The notes under the pieces were generated by a model, which searched no databases, was not told the DNA's origin, and saw nothing but the letters and a program-made list of their open reading frames with translations. 64,000 nt of DNA from Apricaphanius iberus (taxonomy: Eukaryota > Chordata > Actinopteri > Cyprinodontiformes > Aphaniidae). The stretch covers positions 124,001 to 188,000 of the forward strand of contig JAPXFQ010001297.1 in NCBI GenBank assembly GCA_028564705.1, in the 5' to 3' direction. This document shows, in pieces, positions 1-12,454 of this stretch. The position numbers were made by a program, and so were the translations under genes. How positions within the stretch are numbered: the stretch's first letter is position 1; each line of letters begins with the position of its first letter.

Positions 1-816
1 ATTTTTATATTAGTTTTAATTTGTCATACATTTTATTGATGCCGTGTATAAGTGTAATCCCTTTGTGCAATTAAGCAGGAATTAGTTTTCTTATGTCAAG
101 TTCTATTTCCTTAGATCTTCCAGCCTTGAAAACAGGACTCTTTGGACATGTTATTAATTCTTATATTAATTCTTGAAAGTTAAGATCATAATCCAAAGTC
201 AGATCTATATTTCTTCTCACAAAATTAAACAAGCAGGGAGAGGAACAAATAATGTATATATTTGTATTTTTCAGAGAATCGCAACCTGGTGTAATAATCT
301 CAAATTTTTATCATTCAGCTCATTCATAACAAAATCCTTTTTTTCAACTTTTACAGTAATTTAGTAAACAAGTGCAAATTTTCTGCTCCTTTTTACTTTT
401 TCTGTATTAGGCATAACATGTTGTTTATTAATTACAGTACGGTGATGAATGCAAACAGTACCTGCTGCACAGATGAGTCACCCAGCTCTAGCACCTGTTC
501 TGCTTTCTGTTTATGAGACAGAGCGGCCCTACTTGAAAACATGGCAAGAAATCCCCAATGGGAATCAGCCCCCAAAATATGCTGGTAGATTTAAACACAC
601 ACACATTCTGGGTGCTCCACAGATAAAACAACACATACATATGAAAATACACACCGAAACATACTTACTTGGTACAACAAACTGATTCACAGAAAGAGAT
701 GTAATCCTGCCCTCTAGAGGGGACATTTTGTCAATGTACTGAGATGTAATTTTTTTTCCAAAAAATAAATAAAAAAGTTTATTTTGAATTCATTGGCAGT
801 CTTATTTACTAAAGTA
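1..816. other. Intergenic, no feature recognised
   Basis: AT-rich sequence with short open frames only. I see no splice-bounded coding segment and no repeat that I can name. Confidence 0.5.
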
Positions 817-969
<153 letters not shown>

Positions 970-1037
970 CCTCACTTGGGTCTATGTGGAGGTGGTGCCT
1001 ATCTGCACCATTCATTGGATGATAGGTGGGTACAGCA

Positions 1038-1085
1038 TAGTACGACTACTACCACTACTACTATTACTACTACTACTAATAATGC
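1038..1085 (+). repeat. Imperfect (ACT)n trinucleotide repeat
   Basis: Runs of ACT/ATT/ACC triplets shortly after the tetranucleotide array. Confidence 0.85.
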
Positions 1086-1113
1086 TAATATTTTGCCATA
1101 ATCCTAATCTTTA

Positions 1114-1995
1114 TTTTCATTTCATTTCATTTAAAGTATTTATTAAATTTGGACATGGCAATTAACATTGGACGAACCAGATGCATTGCTTAAAGTGTTA
1201 TAGCACATGTGCTAATTTTCAACACCTGTCCATAGGGGGATTTTAGGTTATAAAGATAAAACACATTATGAAACAAGGTTACAATAAAACGCAATTATTA
1301 AACATGATAAGGCACATTTGACACATGGGAACAAGTTTGGCCCGATTTGAGCCACTGTTTAAGATCTCTGGTAAAGATGTTGATATTAGTTAGAGGTTTC
1401 AGTGCAGTGGGGAGAGAGTTCCACAGTGTAGCCCCTCTGAAGGAGAAGCTCGACTGTCCAAAAGATTTTCTAAACTTTGGGAGCGCACAATCCCCGCTAA
1501 CTGAGGCTCTGGTGGAAGGTCTGAGAGAGCCCTGACACCTCACCATGAGGCCAGAGAACAGTGGAGACACACAGTTGTTCAGACATTTAAAAGTCAATTT
1601 CATTATACTAAAATTTACAAAGTTTTCAAAAGTAAAAAGCTTGTTCTTTTGTATGATATAACATTGATGCCATCTCAGAGGTTTCTTGTCGAATATCTTA
1701 ATTACCTGTTTATACAGAGAAGTGACTGGTTTTAGAGTGGACGCCGATATTTGTGACCATGCTGTAAAGCAGTATGACAGATGTGAAAAAACCATTGCAT
1801 GCATATACAATAAAGCCGCGTGGTGTGATAACTCTCTTCTTATAAAACGAAAACAGTTCAGATTTGATTTGACTTTCCTGCAGACGTTATTTACTTGACT
1901 TTGGAACTTCAGGTGTTTATCTGAGATAATGCCCAAGTATTTTGTTTCATGAACCTCCTGAACGGGTTCATGTTCTACTTGAACCTCCAAGCTCC
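1114..1995 (-). mobile_element. Non-LTR retrotransposon 3' end (CR1/L2/Rex1-like reverse transcriptase C-terminus)
   Basis: The minus strand holds a 230-codon open stretch (1298-1990) typical of the region after the reverse transcriptase palm. It starts with YLGIISDKHLKF (the YLG block), has SHLSYCFTAWSQ in the middle and FSFRGATLWNSLP near the end, which is the usual C-terminal WNSLP block. The palm with its catalytic Asp residues is missing, so this is a 5'-truncated copy. The 3' UTR ends in an (AAATG)n tail at 1114-1133, read on the minus strand. This tail and the intact frame suggest a fairly young insertion. The exact clade is uncertain. Confidence 0.8.
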
Positions 1996-4900
1996 TGTCT
2001 TGGGACCTCCGGCTGATAGAAAAAACATATTGAGCGCCTATAACATTTTAATTCACTATATTTACTGAGAACTGATTTGATGAAGATAAGTTAAGTAAAT
2101 AAACATGATCAGAAGTTTGAATCCGTTGTTTGCCCTCCATCCGCTGCACCGTAAAAGCTCATGTGCTGATTAATGAACAACAGCACATAAACTCTTACTG
2201 TTCAGAGCAAAGAAGTACTTCATTCCAGGATAATCTTTTTAAAGAGAAATACTTACCTGATCCTTACTACAACATAAACTCATTCCTGCCCTCACTTAAG
2301 ATTCTTCATTGTTGAACAACCCAGATAACTTCTGACAAATCAGAATATTCCAGATGGCTAACTAGACGTTAAATAGATTCCAAATCAGACACCAACTTCG
2401 GTGCTATTACTAAGCTACAACGTACATCATACAGTGGTAACACTGAAAAACACGGAAGGGCAATCACTCCTCATTAACGGGCAATGTAATGAGAAATATA
2501 AAAAAAGGTGTTAACATTTTTAAACTTTTGCTCTATATTCACTAAATCAAAAACCACTAATGATTCATACTGAATCATAAGCTGCAAATTATATGCATGA
2601 TCAGCCATCAACCCAGTTCACATTGACTATACATGCAAAGGAGGAACAGAAAACTCTTTCACTGCCACATAGCGCCCTCTATAAAAATGTACCTTAAGTA
2701 GAAAGCAATGTTGCCAAGCTGAAAAATCCACCTACACAAAACACTGAGCCATGCAAGTGCAAGCAAAGTTTCTCCCTGGCAATTTCTCACCTTTCTTTTC
2801 TCTTCATAACCGCCTTAAACCAACCAAAATTGCACAACAGCAGCCACATTTTTGTGCTTAACATGAGCCAAAGCATGCCTTATTTGTTTCCACCACAGCC
2901 CATAGTCAAGATGACTAATATTTACCCTAGTATTGTTAGTCAGGCATCAGCAGAAGAACAGCCAAACCACAGATGTCCACACCAAGGACCTTGCCAATGT
3001 TCAAAAACAAGTCCAACTGAAAAGGCAAGGATGCAAATGACTGCAAATGATTTTTCTACAGGCTACCAGACACAGAGACAACTTCAACCATGTCCTGAAT
3101 TCACCTCAGCTCCTCTTCTGGCTGAAAACCAACACATACTAAAACCTCTGGAAACAAATACATGTGTTAAAAGGAACGTTTTAACCAATAACACTTAGAC
3201 TGAGTGATGATGGACCACTGAAGATCAAACCCAGTTTGAACCATTTTTGGGTAGTTTTTTTCAGGGTGTGATCAATGTCATTGTCACTTTATTTAAAAAG
3301 CAACTTTAAAACCATCGAAGAAAAGCAAACCAAGTCATGTTAGAAGTCGAAATAAAACAATCTTAAAATCATAAAACCACACAAGTTCTGTCACCACTGT
3401 TTTTATCCAGGAGCATTGGGGTATTAGAGAATGTAGAAATCAGAGCGTCAAGCATATATAGAGATTTATCAAAAATCAATAATTACAGACTAAACAATGT
3501 AGCAAAAACATGCAAAATGAAATTTTCTATTATCGATTTAGTTGCAGGTATGAAATTGGCAACATAAACTAGATAAAGAGAATGACTAAGTAAAGAAGAG
3601 TTAACTATGTCCAGAAAAACAAGAAAACCACAGAGGAAAACCAAAACTATGTGAGAACAATAAGAAGACCAAAGTTCACCCGTACAGAGGGAAAACACAA
3701 GCAGTAACCTAACCACAGTCACACATACATACACAAACACTTTGCAGATATCATACAATGTTAGTTTCTAAAGTAATTTAATGCCATTAATTGATATCAG
3801 CTGATTTCTGTCACTGTTACTTTTCTTTAAATAGAAATTCAACTGACATCTTTAAATAGGCTCCCATCTGCTCCTGCTTTTATTTGTCAGCGAGCGGCAC
3901 ATGTGCCAGACACAGTAGATCCTCCCAGTGCAACCTCATAGCATGAGGCTTCTTTTCCTCTTCTGTGGTTAACTGTGTGGGCAGGCCTGTTCATAGCAAA
4001 GTCCACTCACCCACAGAAAGAGACAGGAAAAAAAAAAGAGACGCATGGCTTTAATCCCATATGAAGGCTGAAAACAGGGCATAGCTCTGTAATACCCCAT
4101 ACTCTGCTGCATCCTACCAATTCAAGTGGGTATGCAGTCACTGAACTAAACGCTTTACGATGATCAGCATCCTCTTGTTGGTTGTGGTGATGATAAAGGA
4201 CAAAAATAATGTTGCTTTGCTTTAAGAAAAATGTATTTAAATCCAAAGTTGTTTGGTCGGGTGATAAAAAGTTAAGTCCTCAAGTGAACCGGTTAAAGTC
4301 AAAGGCTTTATCCCAGGTAGAAGAATCAGCTTTGGTCACTTTCCTCTGTGTCCTGGCCCGTGGGATGACCAGGCTCTTTGGAGTTTAAGTTCAACTCTTT
4401 TATAGACACACACTCCTCCAAATCGCCCCTCCCCTCTCTTCCATCTCCCATAACAACAAATGCTCCAGAATCAAAATAGAGCCCATCTGTGCCCCGACAC
4501 ACCCCTCTGGCTCCCTGCTTCGACCTTCCCCGAAAGAATCCGCCGGGGCTAAAGAAGGGGGGAAAAAAGTGATGGTTTGGTGGTGGAGAAAACTTAAACA
4601 TGTCCTCTCTCTCCCCCGTTTCAGCTGCGGAGTGGAAGAGAGAGGGTGGATAACTCCACCCTCATCCGTCTCTGTCTCTCATTCCATTATTTCCCGGCTG
4701 TTGTGCAACAGGAGGAACGGATTCCTGAGAAGAGAGTCACGGCTCTGTTGTAAAACTTACTGGCAATGGTGACCCTCTGTGTTTTTCTTTTACTGTTTCC
4801 CCTTCCCTCACTCATTCTCTCCATTGCACTCCACTTGTTATCAAAACCATGTGTACTAGTGCGTGTGTATCTGCATGTGTGTTGTGAGGTCTTGGAGGGA

Positions 4901-6879
4901 CACAAGGGCCACAAGGGAGCCCAGGAGAATGAATCTGAGCTGCTGAATGCCGGTAAAAAAGTCCAGATGTGTGTGGATCATTAAACGGGTAAGGAGCTAA
5001 ACTGAGTAGAGCTTAATATTTATAAAAGACAAACCTGAGGTAGTGTATTAACTGTGGAATTTTATGTCAACAGAACAAAATTATACTATGATTAATAACA
5101 AATCAGTATTCCAAGCTATTAAAAAGTCTTATCATCTTGAAATCAGTCTGGATGATGAATTCCTAACCTCTTCACAGAGTGATTTATATCATAAAAAAAG
5201 GAACCACAAGAATATTTCTTTACATTTTCTAAGACTGGGATTTTTTTTTTTTACAGGATAACTTGCTGACTCTTCAATAATCAGTGACAGACAATAAATG
5301 AAATGAATTTTTGATCAACAAAATATCTTTTCATTGTTGATTAATGCAAGAGAAAAAAATTTATTACTTTAAACTCAACTGTGCAACTATAATGATTAAA
5401 TAAAAGTTGGATTTTGCACTCATTAAAGATCAAAAATTTATAGTTTGTAAGTCTCCTGGTAGTCTACAGAAATGGCCCTTATGGTTTTGATTCTAACATC
5501 TGTTCCAATCTGAGACGGAACAGAAATAAAGGAGGTCATAGTCAGCTGTCAACACTAGACCTGCCATTAAGGATACAATTCAACACCTTACTGTAGTCCC
5601 AAATCAAGCTCTACCACCACTTACAGTGATGTCCTCTGATAAGATTGCAACTGTTTGTTTCTTGGCTTGACAATGTGTCTGAAGCGACCGAAAGATCACT
5701 TAGGAGTAGGCAGGAAGTCAGTTCTGTTCTAGGTCGGTGGGTATATTACGAGTTTTTAACAAATAAAGGCCTGAAAAGCAACAAACAGAATAACATCACT
5801 GATCTAATTTCTTTGTCTCATTTTAGAAAAACCCTTTTGAGATTTTCACCTGCTTCGAAAAAACAAATCATTCTTAGAAAACATCAGGTATGGCTGGGGT
5901 ATTATGAAGAAACCTGACGACAGACCGAAGTTCATGCTAGAAATGTAAGAATCATATGCTTGAGTCAAATGTTTTTACTGTGCAGGACGTAGAAGGAAGG
6001 ACGGATGCTGGCAAGGGTTTGATGCGAGGTAGAATCTGAGAGATGAAAGAGAAGGGGAGCAAGGTAGAGAAGAGGGAGAGACAGAAAGCACACATCTGGA
6101 AACAATTGAATGAGAGGAGCCTGACGTGCACATACTTCAGCTACAAAAGAACAACACGTACTTGAACCCTGTGTAGATTTGGCCTCCTGTCTGTGTGCAA
6201 CCTCTTCATTCATCAACTAAAGTGAAAGCATCGTTCCTGAGATCCCCCGCATGTGTGCTAAGTCAACTTGTGGACAGTCAAACTTAATAAATCATGGCTT
6301 CTATTGTGGTTTTGATTAACATCCGTCAGTGCTTTTAAACAATTTTGCCCACAAGTGTTGGCAAAAAAAAAAAAAAAAGTCAGATGCCAAGGTTTTCATG
6401 TGCTTTTATTATTCAACAAGATCTTACAAAAGCTGAAAGGGGGAAAAAACCTAACATTTATGATTAAAAAAAGAAAAGTTTTTTCAACCCTGCTACTAAA
6501 ACTGTTGAAGGGATGTTTGAGGTTAATTATTTCAGGGATTGTATTATACTGAAGAAAACAATCCCTGAAAAAAATCCTGAAAATGTAAAACCATAAAATA
6601 TACATTTGAACCCAGCAACAATAAAAAAACGGAAAAAAAACAAACTATAATGCTTTAGAAAAAAAAATCATATTCCAACTTATAGTTTTACCCTTCTTTA
6701 CAAGACATTCAAACTAAGTCAGAATTGGATGGAGAGTTTTTATGATCATCAGTTTTCAAATATTGCCAGATTCTCAGTGCTTTTAGATAAACTGTACCAC
6801 TGTAGTTTAGTTTTGTTTCACTGGAAGGCGAATCTCCGATACAGTCAAGTCTTCCACATCTTCTACCACGTACGTTCAT
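1996..6879. other. Intergenic, mostly unassigned
   Basis: No supported gene. The open frames at 2830-3198 (plus) and 3483-3758 (minus) have no recognisable domain. A slightly GC-richer, pyrimidine-rich block lies at 4320-4940, and an A-run at 6361-6378. Confidence 0.45.
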
Positions 6880-7262
6880 CTTTACACTAACTTTCTACAG
6901 CTTCCCTATCCCTGCTGAAGAGATCTATCCCCACAGCATGATGCTGCCACCACCATGGTTCGCCATGGGGATAGGCAGTGTTAGTTTTCAGCCCAGTGTT
7001 TTATTTGTAGTAAACAAGTTGAGTTTTGTTCTGATATGATGCAAATGCCTTGTTCCATTTGTTTGCTTCAACTATAAGACTTTTAGTTTACTTTAAACAG
7101 GACATCTCATGCCCCCCGCAAAAATGATTTATTCTTGCCACTTTATCATATCATTTTCCTTAAACTACACAATTATGCACTACTTTGTGTCAATTCTTGC
7201 AAAAAATTATAATCAAACATTTAAAAATGTTGAGGTTGTAATATGTCAACATGAGAATTTTT
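6880..7262 (-). mobile_element. Decayed Tc1-like transposon (transposase fragment and terminal region)
   Basis: The stretch around 6915-6975 (CAGCATGATGCTGCCACCA and flanks) is the antisense of the conserved GGGSIMLWG-type block of Tc1-like transposases. The part near 7150-7260 (CACAATTATGCACTACTTTG and a following region rich in GTTGTAA) resembles the subterminal sequence of the same fish family. Internal sequence is largely lost and no open frame remains. Confidence 0.6.
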
Positions 7263-8062
7263 TTTAAATAGATGAACAAGAAAAACGTTTTAAAGATGTA
7301 ACCTAAATCTACCAAAATAAGGTTTCCTGATGCTTATGTTACCCATTTCATACATAAGTGAGCACAGTTATATGTGTGCAAACACTTCAGAATTCACAGA
7401 TCAGTGACGATCAGAGGGGTTTTTGATAATGTCCCCAGGCTCATGCACTGACATTCATCAAATGACTCTTGATTTTAAAACTGTTTTTATGGAGCTCAAA
7501 GGCCTAGACGATCAAAGCGTTTCAATATGAGTTTGAACTCTTGAACTACTAATGACATTATAATCAACGGATACTGAAAACATGAAATTCTTTGCAATGT
7601 AGGTTTAGCTATTGAAATATGTATTTTCAGAATAATTGGCTGTGTGGAGGTTTTTTCTTCCCCAAACCTTTACATATATGTACTTTTATGTGACTTTGTT
7701 TCTCATCTTTCCTTAACTTTCTTTAGACTTAAGCACAGTGTTTTTCTTTTTGAGATCTTCAAGCCTACTTCATACTGTAAGAAAGGTTATATTTAAGAAG
7801 TTTCTTGATTTTGCAGGACATGCAGTAATCAGAAGACTAGATGTGGCTCATAAAAATGAACACCCAGCTTCCTAAAAATGTTTCGCAAATGCCTTTTCAC
7901 ATTCAGCCAGATGTGATTCAGCCATGTTTTGCTTTTTATTTTCTTCCCTAAAAAATGAAATCGTCATTTGAAAACTGCTTCTGTATTTAGTCAGGTTATC
8001 ATTGCCTGACCTTAAAATGTGTTTGATGATGTGAAACATTTAACTTTTGAACACTTTCTAAA
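7263..8062. other. Intergenic, no feature recognised
   Basis: AT-rich, with no extended open frame and no repeat that I can name. Confidence 0.45.
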
Positions 8063-8158
8063 TACAGGTGAAACATAAAAAAAAAATCAACATTTTGTGC
8101 AAACATTTATTTCAGTAAATGCAATTCCTGAAAATGGGCTTCAAATGTTGTATTTCGC

Positions 8159-8740
8159 TTGTCAAGCCACTGCTGGTCTGTTGCTCAGTGGTCCAAAGTC
8201 CTCTTTTCTGTGTTTGCATCTCTTTTGAAAACCAAGGTCCCAGGGTCTGGAGGAAGAATGGAGGCACGCAATCCAAGATGCTTGAAGTCCTGTGAGAAGT
8301 TTCCACAGTCTGTGTCAATGTTGATTTTGGGAGCCATGTCATCCACTGGTGTTGGTCCACTGTGCTTCATTAAGTCCAGAGTCAACGCAACCATCTACCA
8401 GGACCTTTTGGAGCACTTCATGCTTCTTTCCACAGACAACCTTGATGGAGATGCTGACATAATTTTCCAGCAGAACTTGGTACCTGCCCTCACTGCCTAC
8501 CAAAATCTGGCTCAATGACCATGGGTTTATTGTGCTTGATTGGTCAGCATACTGGCTTAACCTGAAATACAGAGAATCTCTGTGGCATTGCCAAGAGAAA
8601 GATGAGAGACATGACACCAAACAATGCAGATGAGCTGAAGCATCCTGGTCTTCCACATCACATCAGCAGTGCCACAGGTTAATAGCATCCATGCCAAGTC
8701 ACATTGAGGCAGTAATTGATGCAAAAGGGGCCTAAACCAA
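8159..8740 (+). pseudogene. Degenerate Tc1-like transposase (DDE domain)
   Basis: The plus-strand frame 8159-8518 includes GAMSSTGVGPLCFIKSRVN, the block that follows the first catalytic Asp in Tc1-like transposases, then a decayed FQQNLVPALTAYQ where the second Asp region (FQQDLAPAHTA type) is expected. The expected catalytic Asp there is Asn and the His is lost. The remaining C-terminal part (about 8519-8740, including sequence like VLDWPA and KMRDMT) is in other frames. It is non-functional. It would have been the cut-and-paste transposase of its family. Confidence 0.8.
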
Positions 8741-8847
8741 GTACTGAATACAGATGGATGATTGTACTTTTCAGAGGTGTTAACATATCTCTACTTAAAA
8801 ACCTTGTTTTATTGATTTCATGTCACATTGTATTTTTTTTAGATTTT

Positions 8848-10084
8848 TCTTCTTTTTTTTTACGTGTTCTGTCTGGCAGTTTGCTACTCAGAATTGGTGT
8901 CTGAGTACCAAGTACAAGCCCAACAGATTTACTTTCTCAAGCAGAGTATTACAGCTTCGCTATAGTACTTCACTTGATGTGTATGAATGAGAAATCTTTA
9001 TTAATGATTACTGGGGGTTTAATTTCATGAAGTTATGGACACGAAAAGGAGAAAACAAAAAGGTACAAAGAAAGAAGATGAAGAAAGGAAACAGGACAGG
9101 TAGGGGTGTGAAATGACAATACAAGACCAGGAGGCAAACAAAGAACAGAAGAAAACATCTGTCCTGCACCTACGTTGGACAGAGGATAAGCGGGAAAAAC
9201 AAAATGGACAAAAACAACCTATAGGACAGAACATTAACAAAACAGATCCAGTAATATGAACTATGAACTACACATTAACAACACACCAAAATGGATGAAC
9301 AATTACCATACCAATGTCGCTGGTAAGCTCCTGGCACCAACTATCTGTTGACGATAACCTCAACCCAAGAATATGTCCCCACACATATGAGTGTGTGTGA
9401 GCATGCAGGTGTAAAGGTTTCCCCATGCAAGTGATTGATTGCTGGTGTATAGAGCCGTCAATCCGTCCTACAGGAATCGACGCAGACATGAAGGTCAGAG
9501 CCCCCCAGAGTCCAGGAACCACTGGTGGACCAAAGCAGGGCCAACCGCCCCCAAAGAGAGAAACAGATGGAAGCCCCAGGGGAACACCCAGCAGCTGCAA
9601 TGCCAGGGCCTGGGAGATCGCAAGGACGAGCCCGTGGGCTTCGCCGGTAACCTGCTACGCCAGGGTAAGCCCGGCCCAGGACCCGGAGCCACAGGGACCA
9701 GGAGTGCCCCGCCCCCCAGCAGGGCCCCGACCAGGGATCGGCCGACAAGGGTATCCCACGGCAAGGCAGGAGGTACCCGCAGCCGGGCGATGAACGACAG
9801 ACGCCACCATCACCCGGGCCAATCCAAACCGCCAACAACACACGCCAAGGATCCACAGTAAAAGCCACAGAGGATGTTCGACCTCCCCAAGCCATACCCA
9901 GCCAGCACCTGGACACCCAGATCTACCAGCTCCCGGGTCCAGACCCCGCCCCAATCAGAGACCAGGGACCCCCCAAATGAACCGACCGGGCAGTGGAACC
10001 CGCAGAACCGGCAGCAGGCCCGGGCTCCAGATCCGACCGCCACCGATCCACACCCACCCACTTTCAAAACTGGCACCATAGTTG
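8848..10084 (-). mobile_element. 5'-truncated LINE-like insertion inside the Tc1 element
   Basis: This block interrupts the Tc1 3' region exactly between AGATTTT (8841-8847) and a second AGATTTT (10085-10091), which look like a 7-bp target-site duplication. Read on the minus strand it ends in an A-rich tail (poly-T on plus, about 8848-8863), with AATAAAG (minus strand of about 8997-9003) upstream. Its other half (9480-10060) is very GC-rich. The arrangement fits a poly(A) non-LTR retrotransposon 3' end. I cannot assign the clade. GC-driven open frames on both strands at 9425-10121 show no known domain. Confidence 0.55.
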
Positions 10085-10484
10085 AGATTTTGAATTTAGG
10101 GTTTTCATAAGCTGTAAGCAATAATATTCAAAATTTTAACAAATAGAGGCTTGAAATATCCTACCTTACATGTAATGAGTCTATATTAGTTTTACATTTC
10201 AAATGGAATTACATAAATAAGTGAACTTTTGCAGGATATTAAATACTCTGGTATTTCCATCTATTGTGTCTAATTATTGTGAGTTATATACATTAAGTAT
10301 GCATGTAATAGTTATATAAAAAAATTGCTGTAATGATTTTTGATGCAGAATCACACAAGACAAACCCAAATAATTTCAAATATATATATTTTTTCGTTCT
10401 TCACATTTGATTTTCCCTGAGCAAAATTAGACTGATCCTGTTCTTCTCCATGTGTCAGATAAAAGAATGTAAAAAAATCTAGAT

Positions 10485-10714
10485 CAAAGGTGTCAAACTC
10501 CAGTCCTCAAGTGCCAATGTCGTGCAATGTTGAGACATGTCTCTGTTTCAATATTCCTGAATCAAATAATTAGGTCATCAACAAGACCCCATAGAACCTT
10601 ACTGCTTGCTGAGGAAGGAATTTTAAATATTTGACTCAGGTGTGTTGTACCAGGAACATATCTAAAGAATGCAGGACATCTGCCCGCCCTCCAGGACTGG
10701 TGTTTTTCAACCCG
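10485..10714 (+). mobile_element. hAT-type MITE with 8-bp target-site duplication
   Basis: The ends are inverted and imperfect: CAAAGGTGTCAAACTCCAG on the left, with the complement on the right (TTTTTCAACCCG). The 8-bp ATCTAGAT occurs directly before (10477-10484) and after (10715-10722). The size, 230 bp, and the GGTGTCAAACTC terminus match an abundant fish hAT-derived MITE. It lies just downstream of the ovca2 stop codon and may fall in the 3' UTR or flank. Confidence 0.85.
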
Positions 10715-10839
10715 ATCTAGATCTAGACCTCAAAAACCTTTTTATCCAATGTATCTTGACAGTGTCGCAAATGTTAACACCTGTGCTTTAGGGATTTTCT
10801 TTTTGTTTTCTGTTACAGAATAAAAGTGATTGTACAGTC

Positions 10840-11363
10840 TTACTGGAACCTCTTTAGAAAGTCTTGATAGTTTTGCCTGTGAACAGCTGCGGCGGGAACA
10901 AAGTGGCCCCCAGGATGTATGAGGACCTGAGGGTCTTGGAAGGAAGGGAGAAGATCCCTGCTCATGCTGTCGGGGATGACTCTATCCTCCAGCCCAAAAA
11001 CGTGCAGAGACGGGATTTGGAGCGGGGCGTCGTAAAACTTTTGGTGCTCCTCACAAAAGCTGCGGAAGGCGGCAACAAGGATGGCAAAGCGGAAGTTGAA
11101 TTCCGGCTCCATTTTTTGCTCCTGGAGCGAGCACAGCATGGCAACAAAAGCTGCTCCCTGACTGAATCCCAAGATGCCGTCAAACGGGCCCTGGTTCTTC
11201 ACGGCTTCTCTCACAGCCGTTATGCTGTCATCGAGGCCCAGGCTCGTCTCACACTGCTGCTGAGCGCTGAAGCTCCTGGCCTGAACGTCAGAAAACCACC
11301 ATCCTCTGGCCTCTTCATTGCCCTCTTGTGCCGGAACTGAATTATTCTCCTCGTTAGGAACCT
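10840..11363 (-). CDS. ovca2: Esterase OVCA2, exon 2 (C-terminal coding exon)
   Basis: This exon encodes residues 52-225 of a serine hydrolase of the FSH1/OVCA2 family (alpha/beta hydrolase fold). Mammalian OVCA2 has been reported as an esterase preferring long-chain substrates. The nucleophile elbow is GFSQG with Ser119. HVFGLEDRVIP gives Asp178, and HPGGHFVPAAA gives His205, together the likely triad. The GWWF block at residues 72-75 is also typical. The acceptor is a pyrimidine-rich tract ending TTAAG at 11364-11368, and the first two exon bases complete the Glu codon begun in exon 1. The stop is TAA at 10840-10842. The total of 225 residues matches the family (human about 227). No frame break is seen. 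The last residues are DFLKRFQ. Confidence 0.93.
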
Positions 11364-12454
11364 CTTAACAAAGGGGAAGAAAAATAATAACTCTAGTGTT
11401 TAACAGTCCAAAGAAAAGTGAGACAAATAATGTGACAGACGGTTTCATTGATTTGATCTTCACAAAATGGTAAAACTTTAGTAGCAGAAAGAATGCAAGT
11501 TTTTTCACCTGCATTAAAAAAACCCAAAACAGTTTTGTTCTTAAATATGTCTGACAGCTGTACTTCATTTAAGAAAAGCTCAATCTGTTTTTTATTCCAA
11601 GTTATCATCAGTGTGTTACAGAAACTATCTGGCAATTTACAGCCGCTGATTGACCAACACAAAGGAACCGATTACAAAATGAAATTGTAAAACGGAGATA
11701 CGCCTTTATATTCAGCTCCACTCAATCTTTGTTGAGCACCTTTTTACTGTAACAGCTACAGTTTTTTTTACTGCGGTCAAGCCAGGTGTCGTTCGTTTGT
11801 CCGTAGTCCAATGAGCCGCACCTACATTTGGAGTGCGCTTATATGTGGTACTTTACGGTAACAGCCGTCTCGCTACTTGAGAGGAGCGGAGATGAGCGAC
11901 AGAGAATGGGCCGACATCAGAATGAGACAGAGCTGCTACCTCGCACTTATTGGGCAAAATGGCAACACATTAAAGACAGTTAACTATTTTTGTCGTGTTT
12001 TTTAAAAATAGATTTAATTATTGAAATTAATTATTAAAACGTCAATACAAATATAACTTTTTTTAAAGGAAAATGTGACCAGTAGATAATTAGTAAGTAC
12101 AGCTAGTATACTATATAAGAATAAAGTACTTTTGCTTTGTAGTTTGTGAGTAATAGTTCCTTAAAGTACATACAAAAAGTCAAAAGTGCTGTTTTTCGAG
12201 ATAGGATAAAATTGTATTTTCAAAAAAGGACACTAGATCACCTATACACTCCTACTAAGTACCTCGAGTACTACCTGGTACCAAAGTATGAACTACTTTT
12301 ACTGTGTACTTTTTCAGTAATTGTACTTCAAAGTACGTACAAAAAGTCAAAACTTATGTCTCTAGCTTTCCACATTTAGAGAAGGACGTCTCATTCTTTT
12401 AGCAAGCATAAAAGCTCAACCTCATTTTGAGCCCACATGAAACGATCGACACAC
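11364..12454 (-). other. ovca2: ovca2 intron 1 (phase 1)
   Basis: 1091 bp with GT at the donor (GTGTGT, 12454 downwards) and AG at the acceptor (11364-11365). It holds a diverged tandem duplication at 12123-12352 and no transposon that I can name. Short open frames inside it look random. Confidence 0.85.
12123..12352 (+). repeat. Diverged tandem duplication, about 167-bp period
   Basis: The block AAAGTAC(A/G)TACAAAAAGTC occurs at 12163 and again at 12330. The 40 bases before each copy are also alignable (TACTTTT, AGTAAT, CTT, AAAGTAC in the same order). Confidence 0.6.

Larger units (their letters stand above)
8065..10261 (+). mobile_element. Tc1-like DNA transposon, internally deleted and split by a nested LINE
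   Basis: Left end at 8065 (after TA at 8063-8064) has CAGGTGAAACATAAA and then TTTATTTCAGTAA, the terminal pattern of a common fish Tc1-like family. The right end near 10261 is followed by TA. Between them lie transposase remnants (8159-8740) and the 3' UTR, which stops at about 8847 and resumes at 10085 with AGATTTTGAATTTAGGG. Without the insertion the element is about 960 bp. The segment between the left terminal repeat and the catalytic core is missing. Confidence 0.8.

Noticed and set aside
2830..3198. 122-codon open frame as a gene
   Set aside because: No domain, no splice or promoter context, and composition like the surrounding intergenic DNA.
9425..10121. Overlapping long open frames on both strands
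   Set aside because: They are caused by the high GC of the nested LINE-like insert. No domain is seen and the frames overlap on opposite strands.
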